64,000 nucleotides of DNA from Caballeronia mineralivorans PML1(12) (GCF_001028175.1 NZ_AEJF01000121.1:1-64000), one strand, 5' to 3'. Counted from the stretch's first letter, positions 1-9,007 are shown. The notes: generated by a model from the letters alone, not told the origin. Translations and numbers: made by a program.

Positions 1-1
1 C

Positions 2-1297
2 GCCCGCGCGCTGCCCGCCTGGCGCGACTTGCTGCCGAAAGAGCGCGCAACGATCCTGCATAAATGGAACGCGCTGATCATGGCGAACCAGGACGCGCTC
101 GGCGCGCTGATCTCGCTGGAACAGGGCAAGCCGCTGGCTGAAGGCCGGGGCGAAGTGGCGTATGGCGCGTCGTATGTCGCATGGTTCGCCGACGAAGCCA
201 CGCGCATCTACGGCGACATCATTCCGCAGCAGCAGCGCGGCAAGCGCATGACCGCGGTGAAGGAACCTATCGGCATTGTCGCGGCCATCACGCCGTGGAA
301 TTTTCCGCTCGCCATGATCGCGCGCAAGATCGCACCGGCGCTCGCGGCCGGTTGCACGGTCGTCGCGAAGCCCGCCGAAGACACACCGCTGACTGCCTCG
401 GCACTAGTGCTGCTGGCACACGAAGCGGGCGTGCCGGCGGGCGTGCTGAACCTCATCACGGCTTCGCGGGATCACGCCGTGGCCACCGTCGCTGACTGGC
501 TTGAAGACTCGCGCGTGCGCAAGATCACGTTCACCGGTTCGACGCCGGTGGGCAAATACCTGGCGCGTGAATCGGCCGGAACGCTGAAGAAGTTGTCGCT
601 GGAACTCGGTGGCAATGCACCGTTCATTGTCTTCGACGACGCCGATCTCGACGCCGCCGTCACCGGCCTTCTTGCTGCCAAGTTTCGCAATGGCGGCCAG
701 ACCTGTGTGTGCCCTAATCGCGTGTATGTACAAGCTGGCGTGTACGACAAATTCGCGGACATGCTGAGCCGCCGCGTAGCCGAACTGAAGGTTGCACCGG
801 CCACCGACCCCGACGCGCAGATTGGTCCGATGATCAACATCCGCGCACTCGACAAGATTGCGCGCCATGTCGACGACGCCCTCGCCCACGGCGCGCGCGT
901 GCTCGCCGGCGGCAAGCGCCTGCCCGAACTCGGCCCGCATTATTACGCGCCGACCGTACTCGCCGACGCCACCCACGAGATGCTCCTGTGCGGCGAAGAA
1001 ACCTTCGGGCCAGTCGTGCCGCTGTTCCGTTTCGACGACGAAGCCGAAGCCGTCGAAGCCGCGAACAACACGCCGTTCGGCCTCGCTTCGTATTTCTATA
1101 GCCAGGATGTGCGTCGCATCGACCGCGTCTCGCGCGCGTTGCAAGCCGGCATCGTCGGTATCAACGAAGGCGCGCTGGCAAGCGAAGCAGCGCCCTTCGG
1201 CGGCGTGAAGGAATCGGGCTACGGCCGCGAAGGATCGAAATACGGCCTCGACGACTACCTGTCGATCAAATATCTGTGCCAGGGGAATCTCGCATGA
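2..1297 (+). CDS. gabD: NAD(P)-dependent succinate-semialdehyde dehydrogenase, 5'-truncated by window start
   Basis: Oxidises succinate semialdehyde to succinate in the cytosol, usually as the last step of GABA or other C4 semialdehyde breakdown. The frame is open from base 2, and 431 residues are visible of a family usually near 485, so roughly the first 55 lie outside. Visible family marks are PWNFP, the FTGST cofactor loop, LELGG with the catalytic Glu, and QTCVCPNR with the catalytic Cys at bases 704-706; the C-x-C form is typical of GabD. The stop overlaps the next start (ATGA), so the genes are co-transcribed. The related aspartate-semialdehyde dehydrogenase DoeC of ectoine breakdown is an alternative, because the next gene is an M14 deacylase. 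Confidence 0.9.
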   Translation, partial: ARALPAWRDLLPKERATILHKWNALIMANQDALGALISLEQGKPLAEGRGEVAYGASYVAWFADEATRIYGDIIPQQQRGKRMTAVKEPIGIVAAITPWNFPLAMIARKIAPALAAGCTVVAKPAEDTPLTASALVLLAHEAGVPAGVLNLITASRDHAVATVADWLEDSRVRKITFTGSTPVGKYLARESAGTLKKLSLELGGNAPFIVFDDADLDAAVTGLLAAKFRNGGQTCVCPNRVYVQAGVYDKFADMLSRRVAELKVAPATDPDAQIGPMINIRALDKIARHVDDALAHGARVLAGGKRLPELGPHYYAPTVLADATHEMLLCGEETFGPVVPLFRFDDEAEAVEAANNTPFGLASYFYSQDVRRIDRVSRALQAGIVGINEGALASEAAPFGGVKESGYGREGSKYGLDDYLSIKYLCQGNLA

Positions 1298-2283
1298 GCA
1301 CGCCAGCCGAACATTATCCGATCGAGGTCACGTTCCCCGATATCTCGATCCACAAAGAGTCCGGGTCGGGCACTCCCTATGTGCACACCTTCGACTCCGG
1401 CGTGCCCGGTCCGCACGTGATGATCAACGCGTTGACGCACGGCAATGAAGTGTGCGGCGCGATTGTCGTGGATGCATTGTTGCGCCTGAAACTGCGGCCA
1501 CGGCGCGGCCGCCTGACGCTCTCGTTCGCGAACGTCGCGGCGTATGCCAGCTTCGATCCGTCGAAGCCCGACGCCGCCCGTTTCGTCGATCAGGACTTCA
1601 ACCGCGTATGGACCAGCAAGGTACTCGACGACACATCGCGTACGTCCAGCGAGCTCGCGCGGGCTCGCGAGATGCGCCCGGTCATCGATACCGTGGACGT
1701 TTTGCTCGACCTCCATTCAATGCACGAGCGCAGCAAGCCGCTGATTGTCGCGGGTCCGTTGGATAAGGGCATTGAATTGTCGTTGCGGCTCGGCACGCCG
1801 GCCACGGTGATCTGCGACGAAGGTCATCCCGAAGGCCGCCGGATGCGCGACTACGAGGGTTTCGGCGACGCCGAAAGTCCCAAGAACGCGCTGTTGATCG
1901 AATGCGGACAGCATTGGGAACGCAGCGCCGTCACGGTCGCACGCGATACCACCGCGCGTTTCCTGCTGCTGTCCGGCGTGGTCGACAGTGAAGACTTGCC
2001 CGGCGATTGGCTTGCCCCCTTGCCGCAAACAATGCATGTCGTGCGCGTGACGCAACCGGTCGTGGCCCAGAGCATGGATTTTCGCTTCGCCGCGCCTTAC
2101 ACCGGCCTGGAAATTTTCCCCGAGGCGGGTAGCCTGATCGGCTGGTCGAACGGCGAGCCGATTCACACGCCTTACGACGACTGCATGCTGGTGATGCCGT
2201 CGTTGCGGCAATTGCGTCCCGGCGTGACGGTCGTGCGCTTAGGGAAAATCGAGCGAAAGGTAGAGCGGGAAACTGCCGTCTGA
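1294..2283 (+). CDS. Succinylglutamate desuccinylase/aspartoacylase-family (M14) zinc hydrolase
   Basis: A zinc-dependent amidohydrolase of the AstE/AspA family, which removes an acyl group from an N-acyl amino acid. The ATG at 1294 overlaps the gabD stop by four bases and is preferred over an upstream in-frame start at 1276; it gives 329 residues. HGNEVCGA carries the HxxE zinc ligands, LLDLHSMHE a third His, DFNRVW the substrate-binding Asn-Arg, and LLIECGQHWE the likely catalytic Glu. It lies between a semialdehyde dehydrogenase and a cupin, which suggests breakdown of an N-acylated amino acid. DoeB of ectoine degradation belongs to the same family, but the substrate cannot be fixed from sequence. 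Confidence 0.82.
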   Translation: MSTPAEHYPIEVTFPDISIHKESGSGTPYVHTFDSGVPGPHVMINALTHGNEVCGAIVVDALLRLKLRPRRGRLTLSFANVAAYASFDPSKPDAARFVDQDFNRVWTSKVLDDTSRTSSELARAREMRPVIDTVDVLLDLHSMHERSKPLIVAGPLDKGIELSLRLGTPATVICDEGHPEGRRMRDYEGFGDAESPKNALLIECGQHWERSAVTVARDTTARFLLLSGVVDSEDLPGDWLAPLPQTMHVVRVTQPVVAQSMDFRFAAPYTGLEIFPEAGSLIGWSNGEPIHTPYDDCMLVMPSLRQLRPGVTVVRLGKIERKVERETAV

Positions 2284-2313
2284 CATCACGGATAACGAAT
2301 CGAAAAGGTCCAC

Positions 2314-2658
2314 ATGAAGGTTCAGCAAATCAAACAAAGCGTCAGCCTGCAAAATCTCGAGAATTGGGGCACAGCCGGCCTGCCGGGCACGACGCCGATT
2401 CAGGTGTCGGGCGTGCAGCGCGTGATCGAAGGCAGCGAAGCTATCGATACCGGTATTTTCGAATGTTCGGCGGGAACGTACCGGCGCTCGGTCAAGCAGG
2501 CGGAAGTGATGCATTTTCTCGCGGGTCGTGGCCGCTTTACGCCGGACGGCGAAGACACGATTCACTTTGCCAGCGGCGACACGCTGTTCTTCGAAGCGAA
2601 CACGGAAGGGCTGTGGGAAGTGGAAGAAACCATGCGCAAGGTGTATGTGATCTTCTAA
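2314..2658 (+). CDS. Small cupin-domain protein
   Basis: A 114-residue single-domain cupin. Residues from about 45 to 105 show the beta-barrel pattern (YRRSVKQAEVMHFLAGRGRFTP, then FASGDTLFFEANTEGLWEV), close to the cupin_3/DUF861 type. There is no signal peptide, so it is cytosolic. It starts 30 bases after the M14 hydrolase on the same strand and is probably the last gene of that operon. Members of this group often accompany amino-acid or ureide catabolic enzymes; the actual role here is unknown. The usual His-rich metal motif is reduced (E..MH in the first motif), so metal binding is uncertain. Confidence 0.75.
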   Translation: MKVQQIKQSVSLQNLENWGTAGLPGTTPIQVSGVQRVIEGSEAIDTGIFECSAGTYRRSVKQAEVMHFLAGRGRFTPDGEDTIHFASGDTLFFEANTEGLWEVEETMRKVYVIF

Positions 2659-2997
2659 GTACTTGAAGTCGCCAGGTGATGTGAGCGCATGGACCCCATG
2701 GGCCGATAAACACTAGCGCTGGCGGCGCTAACCGATCAAACTCGGGCCCCTTGCGCTCGCGAGTCTTCAATACTGTTGCCCTAAACATACGTTTGATGCC
2801 ACGCAGCCCCAGCCAGAGCGGGCTTGAGCAGGTGCATTGGTGACACTACCAATGTCCTGAACCTGGCAGTTGGCGCTTACTGGAAGAACACGAACTTCGG
2901 CTGTCCGGTGTTTAGTCTCGGGAACGCGCCATCGGGCGCATACGTCTACCTGACACGCCGTTGTTTGCGCCGATAAATAATCGAAGTGGTGTTCAAC
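2659..2997. other. Intergenic region without a supported gene
   Basis: No convincing gene. A short hairpin-like sequence (TAGCGC, 5-base loop, GCGCTA) lies at 2714-2730. A plus-strand frame open from about 2797 to the stop at 2976 has protein-like composition (for example VLNLAVGAYWKN), but it has no good start and I recognise no family; it may be the tail of a decayed gene. Confidence 0.4.
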
Positions 2998-3195
2998 ATG
3001 AAGACGTTCAATCATCTCAATGCCGTAACCTCATCGCTCGCAGGAAACCGTAGCAAAATCTCCAAGGCGAGTGTCAAAGCCGAAAAGCAGTGCTCTTCTT
3101 ATATGTCCATGCTTCAGGCGCCCATGACCGTGCTGGCTTGCAACGTGTCCGATCGTGCCGACATTTCAGCCGTGGCGATACTTGGCTATAACTAG
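2998..3195 (+). CDS. Doubtful small hypothetical protein
   Basis: An open frame of 65 residues beginning MKTFNHLNAV. It has two Cys residues, no membrane segment, no signal peptide and no recognisable domain. The ribosome-binding site is weak (GTGG about 9 bases upstream); an in-frame upstream start at 2986 adds four residues. It stands alone between the cupin gene and the oppositely oriented DUF4148 gene. Codon use does not clearly mark it as coding, so it may be spurious. Confidence 0.25.
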   Translation: MKTFNHLNAVTSSLAGNRSKISKASVKAEKQCSSYMSMLQAPMTVLACNVSDRADISAVAILGYN

Positions 3196-3237
3196 TCACG
3201 TTGTTGCAAGACTGCGCATGTGAAGCTGCAAGGAGAA

Positions 3238-3264
3238 AACCGCATCGACTATATCGATGCGGTT
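3238..3264 (-). terminator. Hairpin, likely terminator of the DUF4148 gene
   Basis: Perfect 11-base stem (AACCGCATCGA / TCGATGCGGTT) with a 5-base loop. Read on the minus strand the stem runs into GGTTTTCTCC, a short T-run. It lies about 150 bases past the stop of the minus-strand DUF4148 gene, so it would end that transcript. Confidence 0.45.
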
Positions 3265-3412
3265 AACGACTTCGGTCAGGTCATGCCGTGACTGAAGCCG
3301 TGCCTCCTGCACCTCGTTCATGAACGCTGAGCCGTGCTTTGAACCGCGGTCAATTCATGCCAGCGGTTCCACGCATTCTTGCGACCTGCCCAGCTTGGTT
3401 CGCCGACTTAAC

Positions 3413-3703
3413 TTAGTTAGCCGACACTACCGGCATTGACGCAGGGGCCGCAGCCGCCGTGTTTGCCGGTGCGCCGCCATGCGAAGCGTAAGCGTTATCC
3501 GCTGCTTGCACGCGTGCTTCAGCCGCTTGAATCTCATCGGGATAATGATTCTGCTTCGCTGCAGGCTGGTAGCCCGCTTTTTCCAGTTGAACGAGTTCGG
3601 CGCGTACTTCGGCACGCGTAACGGGACCATTGCTGGTTTGCGCGAACGATACAGCCGGAACGATCAGAACAGCAGCCAGTATTGCGCAGATAAGGTTTTT
3701 CAT
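3413..3703 (-). CDS. DUF4148 family exported protein
   Basis: A 96-residue protein with a clear Sec signal peptide (MKNLICAILAAVLIVPAVSFA, cleavage after AFA-like SFA). Its mature part has the DUF4148 pattern TRAEVRAELVQLEKAGYQPAAKQNHYPDEIQAAEARV, followed by an Ala/Pro-rich tail. The family is abundant in Burkholderiaceae, usually as small periplasmic proteins of unknown function. It stands alone, divergent from the porin gene at 4039. No function is assigned. Confidence 0.85.
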   Translation of the reverse strand: MKNLICAILAAVLIVPAVSFAQTSNGPVTRAEVRAELVQLEKAGYQPAAKQNHYPDEIQAAEARVQAADNAYASHGGAPANTAAAAPASMPVVSAN

Positions 3704-4038
3704 AATAAGCAGACCTCGCGAAATGTGGCTCCAGTCACCATGATTGAAGCCCGTGTCTCATCGTCTTAAGGTGGTGATGAGCAGGACTTCATTCTGCGTA
3801 ACCAGCACTGTCCTTACGCTGACACCGCGATTACAAGCTTGTTATCTGCACGGTCGGGTCAACTCGTGGTCCAGCCGATAGTGGGTCGGACACCACGCAA
3901 TTTTCGCAATAGAGAATTGCATGTCGCCGCCATTTATGACGATTTTAAAGTTCCCCTGGCGTGCCGCGGAGACCTCGATCAACGACGTCGAAGATCCGTG
4001 TCGCACGATTAAATCGAAGTCATCCAAGGGAATCGAAA
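3704..4038. promoter_or_regulatory. Divergent intergenic region between DUF4148 protein and porin genes
   Basis: A 335-base gap that must carry the promoters of both flanking genes. I see no gene in it. In-frame starts upstream of the porin (for example at 3961) would give an Arg-rich leader without a signal peptide and are rejected. No confident operator is visible. Confidence 0.4.
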
Positions 4039-5187
4039 ATGAAAAAACTATTGGTCGCCGGCGCGACAATGGGCGTGTTTTCCTGTCCGCTTTCGAGCTT
4101 CGCTCAGAGCAGCGTAACGCTTTACGGCGTGATCGACGAAGGCTTCAACTACACGAGTAACGTGGGAGGTCATTCGAACGAACAACTGCAGAGCGGCTAC
4201 GCTCAAGGAAGCCGCTGGGGCCTTAAAGGATCAGAGGATCTGGGCGGTGGGCTCAAGGCAATATTCCAGCTTGAGAATGGTTTCGACGTCAATTCTGGAA
4301 GCCTTAACCAGGGAGGCCGCATGTTTGGCCGGCAGGCTTACGTGGGCCTGAGCTCAGCGAAGTTAGGCACTGTAACCCTCGGCCGGCAGTACGACTCGGT
4401 TGTCGACTACCTTGCGCCGCTGACGGCAAACGGAAATTGGGCGGGCTACCTGATGTCGCACCCGCTGGACAACGACAACACTGACAACTCGTTCCGCCTC
4501 AACAACACGGTCAAGTACGCCAGCAACAACTATGGCGGCTTCACCTTCGGCGGCTTGTACGGGTTCAGCAATCAGGCCGGCGGCTTCGCGAACAATCGCG
4601 CGTACAGTCTCGGCGCACAGTATGCAGCGGGTCCGCTGACAGTCGCGGCAGCGTACATGCAGATCAACAACCCGGGCGGGACGACGGGCGGCTCGCTCGC
4701 CACAAATGACACTAACTTCTTCGCGAGCCGCGAGCGTGTCTGGGGCGGCGGAGTCAACTATACAATCGGGTCCGCCGCGACGCTGGGGCTGGTCTACTCG
4801 CATACCGACCTGACCAACGCTACGGGATCCACGTATGTCGGCAATTTTGCCAACACGGCGAGCTCGTTGAAGTTTGATAACTTCGAAGCAAATTTCAAAT
4901 ACCAGTTCTCCAAGGATCTTTTCGCGGGGGCCATGTACACCTACACGATGGGTCATTTCAACAGCTCTGCCGGAGACTCCAAGCCTAAGTGGAACCAGTT
5001 CGGCATGATGGTGGACTACAACCTGTCGCTCCGGACAGACGTCTACGTGCAGGGTATGTATCAACACGTCTCGGCCGTTTCCGCTTCGGCAGCGCCGCTT
5101 AACGGAGCCTTTATTCCCGGCACCGACGCTCCGTCATCGACGCAGAACCAGTTTGTCGGCCGCGTCGGGCTGCGGCATGTCTTCTAG
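4039..5187 (+). CDS. Gram-negative porin, Burkholderia type
   Basis: An outer-membrane general porin (porin_4/OmpC-like), a trimeric 16-strand barrel that passes small hydrophilic solutes. The start at 4039 gives 382 residues with a signal peptide ending in SSFAQ; the mature protein begins SSVTLYGVIDEGFNYTSN. Family marks are SRWGLKGSEDLGGGLKAIFQLE, MFGRQAYVGL, TLGRQYD and the terminal Phe (GLRHVF) needed for BAM assembly. A LysR gene follows on the same strand 92 bases later. A second porin of the same family is at 47799. The solute is unknown. Confidence 0.93.
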   Translation: MKKLLVAGATMGVFSCPLSSFAQSSVTLYGVIDEGFNYTSNVGGHSNEQLQSGYAQGSRWGLKGSEDLGGGLKAIFQLENGFDVNSGSLNQGGRMFGRQAYVGLSSAKLGTVTLGRQYDSVVDYLAPLTANGNWAGYLMSHPLDNDNTDNSFRLNNTVKYASNNYGGFTFGGLYGFSNQAGGFANNRAYSLGAQYAAGPLTVAAAYMQINNPGGTTGGSLATNDTNFFASRERVWGGGVNYTIGSAATLGLVYSHTDLTNATGSTYVGNFANTASSLKFDNFEANFKYQFSKDLFAGAMYTYTMGHFNSSAGDSKPKWNQFGMMVDYNLSLRTDVYVQGMYQHVSAVSASAAPLNGAFIPGTDAPSSTQNQFVGRVGLRHVF

Positions 5188-5279
5188 AAAGATATCAATT
5201 TTGTAATCGGGCGGTTCGTCTGTCGTCACCAACGCTGCTGCAAGCTAACAGCAATGTTGGTGACCCTGGATGACAAGTC

Positions 5280-6242
5280 ATGAATCAGCTCGATTCGATG
5301 CGCATTTTCTCGAAGGTCGCGGAGTGCCTGAACTTCGCCGACGCGGCACGCCAACTCGGCATATCGAACGCAGTGGTGACACGCAGCGTAGCAACGCTCG
5401 AAAACCATCTGCGTATCCGGCTGATCAATCGCACTACCCGGAGGGTGGCGCTTACAACGGCGGGCCAGGCGTATTTCGAAGGATGCCAGGACCTGCTCAG
5501 GCAATTGACGGCGATGGAGCAGCGCATTCTTTCGACGACGGCCCACCCTGTGGGATGCCTCAGGATCGCGTCGCCCGCTTCATTCTCGCAAAGCAAGCTT
5601 GCGATGATTCTGACCGCGTTTCGCGCGGAGCAGCCGCACGTGTCTTTCGATGTCACCGTGTATGAAACGATCAACGAGATCGCGGCGGAAAATTATGATC
5701 TTTGCTTCACGGCTGAGCGGCGCCTGCGCGACTCCTCGATGGTATGCAGGCCGCTGGTACGCATGCATGACGTGGTCGTCGCCGCTCCGGCTTACATCGC
5801 GCGCCGGGGGCAGCCGACCACGCCTGCTGCCTTGACCGAACATGACATCCTGCTGGCAACGGATGCGCCAAACCGCTATTGGGAGTTCAGGGACCTCAAC
5901 GGCGCGCATCGGGTTTCGTTGAACCCAATCCTGACAACCCAAAGCTTGCTGGCAGTCAAAAGCGCTGCCGTCACCGGTCTGGGCATTGCGCGCATTGCGA
6001 ACGTTCTGGTTGAGCGGGAGCTGGCCGAGGGATCGCTTGTTGCTCTGCTACGCGATTTCCAGCTCGACAGCAATGAGCGTACGGTCTGGATGCTTTACTC
6101 GGGCCAGCCGTTCATCACTCAGGTTGTGCGGTCTTTTATCGATTTCGTTGTAGACCGGTATCGTGATGAGGACGCTGTCCTGGCCCGGCCTACACGTTCG
6201 ACACGCATGGCGCTTGGGAGTAATGACGCCAGGATTCAATGA
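5280..6242 (+). CDS. LysR-family transcriptional regulator
   Basis: A 320-residue DNA-binding regulator. The N-terminal winged helix-turn-helix (MNQLDSMRIFSKVAECLNFADAARQLGISN, then LENHLRIRLINRTTRRVALT) is followed by a periplasmic-binding-protein-like effector domain from about residue 90. The C-terminal 25 residues are Arg-rich beyond the usual 300. It lies 92 bases after the porin on the same strand, so it may be co-transcribed with or regulate it; there is no divergent partner, unlike most LysR genes. Effector unknown. Confidence 0.9.
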   Translation: MNQLDSMRIFSKVAECLNFADAARQLGISNAVVTRSVATLENHLRIRLINRTTRRVALTTAGQAYFEGCQDLLRQLTAMEQRILSTTAHPVGCLRIASPASFSQSKLAMILTAFRAEQPHVSFDVTVYETINEIAAENYDLCFTAERRLRDSSMVCRPLVRMHDVVVAAPAYIARRGQPTTPAALTEHDILLATDAPNRYWEFRDLNGAHRVSLNPILTTQSLLAVKSAAVTGLGIARIANVLVERELAEGSLVALLRDFQLDSNERTVWMLYSGQPFITQVVRSFIDFVVDRYRDEDAVLARPTRSTRMALGSNDARIQ

Positions 6243-6269
6243 GGGGATTTTTCGCTCGCGCTCGGGGTT

Positions 6270-6406
6270 AGCCAACATATAACGACCGCAGACCTAAGCA
6301 GCAGCAACCCAGCGCCAACCACGACGCCCGAAACCCCGTGCAACCCGCCCCCCCAACCGCCAACCGCCAACCCCACCGAAACCCGTCCACCGGCGCGAGC
6401 GAAAAC
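6270..6406 (-). repeat. Truncated copy of a dispersed intergenic repeat
   Basis: Bases 6270-6310 match 33903-33943 exactly over 41 bases, and both copies end in the same GTCCACCGGCGCGAGC. The segment between diverges and is Pro-codon-like (CCAACCGCCAACC repeats). Only the outer end of the element is present; the internal hairpin and the rest seen at 33187-34025 and 62651-63085 are missing. Confidence 0.8.
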
Positions 6407-6423
6407 AATCTCGCAACGGCTTC

Positions 6424-7083
6424 TTAAGCCAGCATCTTGAGGCGATAGCCGTTACCGCGAATCGTGATGATCTCGTCATTACCCAGTTTCTGACGAAGGT
6501 AATGCACGTGCACTTCGACCGCCTTGCTCCGGATTGATTCGCCACGCTTATAAAGCCGCTGCTCGAGTTCGGTCCGCGAAAACACGCGATTAGGTTCTTC
6601 CAGCAAGGCTTGCAACAGAGTGAACTCGCGGGGCGAGAGGTGTATGCCTACGCCGTTTTTGCTTGCGCTACGAGCGGCCGGGTCGAGTTCAAGCAGACCA
6701 TGGGTATAGACGGGAGTCCGGCCAATTCGATGCCGGCGTAGCCATGTCTGTATCCGCATGGACAATTGCCCCATGACCAAGGGCTTGCAAAGGTAGTCGT
6801 TGGCCCCCGCGTCGAGCCCGACCAAGGCGTCTTCGATAGCCTCGGCTTCGGTCACAAGGATTACTGGTGCTTCCCCGCCAAGCCGCCGGTACTGCGTCAA
6901 CGCGACAATGCCTTCGCGCCTGTCATGGCAGACATCAACAATAACAAGATCATAGTGCGCGCAGCCGAACGCCCGCCGCGCCGCTTCCCTTCCCTGCACA
7001 CAATCGACCAGGTAGCCTTCGCGGCGCAAGGACACCGACACGTCGGTGTCGAGCTCGCCCGCGTCCATCAGCAATACTCGCAT
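6424..7083 (-). CDS. OmpR-type response regulator with atypical receiver (orphan)
   Basis: A 219-residue regulator with a receiver domain (1-115) and a winged-helix DNA-binding domain (about 125-217: LSPREFTLLQALLE, IRSKAVEVHVHYLRQKLG, IRGNGYRLKM). The receiver keeps the phospho-acceptor Asp50, Thr78 and Lys100. The acidic pair is Asp7-Ala8 instead of Glu-Asp, and the usual Leu-Pro after the acceptor Asp is His-Asp. Mg-dependent phosphorylation may therefore be weak or absent. No histidine kinase is adjacent. A 627-base AT-rich gap lies upstream, an unusually long control region. Confidence 0.88.
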   Translation of the reverse strand: MRVLLMDAGELDTDVSVSLRREGYLVDCVQGREAARRAFGCAHYDLVIVDVCHDRREGIVALTQYRRLGGEAPVILVTEAEAIEDALVGLDAGANDYLCKPLVMGQLSMRIQTWLRRHRIGRTPVYTHGLLELDPAARSASKNGVGIHLSPREFTLLQALLEEPNRVFSRTELEQRLYKRGESIRSKAVEVHVHYLRQKLGNDEIITIRGNGYRLKMLA

Positions 7084-7710
7084 CTTCCTTGACTCTCCAG
7101 GAACGTCCCTTTAACCGGGACAAGTCGATCCGCTGTAAGCATTGTTGCGTTGACCGGATAACGTGAAAGTGACTGCAAGATTACGTTTTCGACATAAACC
7201 GGACGGCAACAACCAGAACGCGGATTACCCTGCCTTATTATAAAATTCGATTTCGCTTAAGCTTCTCATAAGCAATCCGGCAAAGTATTATGCTAAGCGA
7301 AAAACATTTACCGATGCGACGCATGAGTTTGAAGAATTAAATACCGAATGATCATTATCATTGAATTTTTACGCTAACCCGACATCAAGCTTTAAAACAT
7401 AATTCACCCATCCATAAAATATCCGGGTCAGTCAAAAATTGATGAATAAATACAAAAACTACAGGCAGAAATGACAATTGATATTTAATCGCGCAAGCAT
7501 TTGAATTAAAACAATAAATTCTTACCAATCATTACCCCGTACTTCACGGGCCTTCCCTGACCAATGTTTCCACCTATTACAAGTGCCGAACCGCGCGTTA
7601 ATGTGTCGGTGACGCCCGTGCCAGTTCGGCGTTTCTCGATATAGACCGAGTGCGTCCTGCCTTCAAACACGCAGGGCACACGAAAACCAAAGCAGGTTCA
7701 GGAGATAGCG
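7084..7710. promoter_or_regulatory. Long AT-rich divergent intergenic region with an inverted repeat
   Basis: No gene is supported. Bases from about 7180 to 7530 are clearly AT-richer than the surroundings, with runs such as TTATAAAATTCG and AATTAAAACAATAAATTC. A perfect 9-base inverted repeat, TTTCGCTTA (7251-7259) and TAAGCGAAA (7294-7302), spans a 34-base centre. The region separates the atypical response regulator from the lipoprotein gene and probably holds both promoters; AT-rich DNA like this is a usual target of H-NS-like proteins. Confidence 0.45.
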
Positions 7711-8838
7711 ATGAAGATACAAACGTCGATCGCGGCGGGATTCTGTGCGATTGCAATTACCACCCTTATTGCCGGTTGCGGCGGAAGTGACAACTCCAAC
7801 AATGGGCCCCGGATCGTCTCGACAATTTCGGTTCCCAATTCGGCATCGCCGCCATTTAACTTCGACATTAGCTACGCCGATTCGGGCAAGTATTATCTGG
7901 CGGACCGCAACAATACGTCAGTCGACGTCGTCGATACCAAGACCAATACGTTGATCGCGCAAATCAAAGGCCCCTATGCCGGCATCGGCGCCACCAGCAA
8001 TGCGTCGGGTCCCGACGGACTAGTGGGCATTCCGGGCACCAACACCATTTACGTGGGCGACGTGAACTCGGTGAAAGTGTTAGACGTGGGGGCGCAGCAG
8101 GTGACAAAGACCATTCCCATCAGTACGTCCGGTTCGCGTGTGGATGAAGGCTGTTACGACCCGGACGACAAGCTCATCATGTTCGCCAGCCCCGGCGACT
8201 CTCCACCCTTCGTCACGTTCATCTCAACCACGACGCAGGCCGTTGTGTCGAAGCTCACGTTCACCGGCTCAAGCGGCCTTGAAGCGTGCGCGTACGATCC
8301 GAAAAACAAGAACTTCATCATTAACAACGACGGCACCACGGCCAACCCCGAGGGTGAAGTTAACATCATTCCCGCGGCTGCGGTCGTAGCAGGCGCACCC
8401 GCGGTCACCCGGGTGTTTCCGCTAGGTCACTGCAGTCCGACCGGACTCGATCTCGGTCCGAACAACGACATGGTCGTCGGTTGCGATCCCCTGCCCGGCA
8501 ATCCGCTGATCACGCTGATCCTGGACCGGACAAGTGGCGCAACGCTTGCCACTGTTCCGTTCGGCGGCGTGGATCAGATCGCTTACGACAGTGCGACAAA
8601 TCGATACGTCCTGCCCGCGCGCCACTATCAAACCAACAATATTGCGGCGGCGTCCAACTTCGTTCCCACGCTTGGCCTCGTCGATGCCTCCAGCCGCTCG
8701 ATCATCACGACGCTGGCCATTGGCAATAACGCGCATTCGGTGGCGGTGGACAGTGCGACAGGGCAAGCGTACTTGCCGTTCGCGCCGGGCGTCGCAGCGT
8801 TCCCGAACGGAGGTATCCAGGTCGTGACCATCCATTGA
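7711..8838 (+). CDS. Exported lipoprotein with YncE-like beta-propeller repeats
   Basis: A 375-residue lipoprotein. The signal (MKIQTSIAAGFCAIAITTLIAGCGG) has a lipobox LIAGC with the lipidated Cys near residue 23. The mature part resembles YVTN/YncE beta-propellers: blades such as YADSGKYYLADRNNTSVDVVDTKTNTLIAQI, IAYDSATNRYVLPAR and HSVAVDSATGQAYLPF. Such proteins are often surface or periplasmic binders without known catalysis. RBS CAGGAG lies just upstream of the ATG. It stands alone, followed by a hairpin. No substrate can be proposed. Confidence 0.8.
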   Translation: MKIQTSIAAGFCAIAITTLIAGCGGSDNSNNGPRIVSTISVPNSASPPFNFDISYADSGKYYLADRNNTSVDVVDTKTNTLIAQIKGPYAGIGATSNASGPDGLVGIPGTNTIYVGDVNSVKVLDVGAQQVTKTIPISTSGSRVDEGCYDPDDKLIMFASPGDSPPFVTFISTTTQAVVSKLTFTGSSGLEACAYDPKNKNFIINNDGTTANPEGEVNIIPAAAVVAGAPAVTRVFPLGHCSPTGLDLGPNNDMVVGCDPLPGNPLITLILDRTSGATLATVPFGGVDQIAYDSATNRYVLPARHYQTNNIAAASNFVPTLGLVDASSRSIITTLAIGNNAHSVAVDSATGQAYLPFAPGVAAFPNGGIQVVTIH

Positions 8839-8857
8839 TGGCATAGCATGCCGGCAA

Positions 8858-8891
8858 GCAGCGAACCCGACGTTCAGGCTGGGTTCGCTGC
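8858..8891 (+). terminator. Hairpin after the lipoprotein gene
   Basis: Perfect 11-base stem GCAGCGAACCC / GGGTTCGCTGC with a 12-base loop, 20 bases past the stop. It lacks a T-run, so it may be a transcript-end stabiliser rather than a canonical intrinsic terminator. Confidence 0.4.
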
Positions 8892-9007
8892 ACCCCATCA
8901 CTCTCATTCTGCAACAGAAAATTACAGCTTTATCAGAAAAGTCATAAGCATCAACTAAGCCTTCTTCGATAAGCTCGCGGGTCATTCACGAATTTATCGA
9001 CGGAGCT

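Noticed and set aside
3961..4038. N-terminal extension of the first porin
   Set aside because: Would place 26 Arg-rich residues before a good signal peptide; start at 4039 is preferred.
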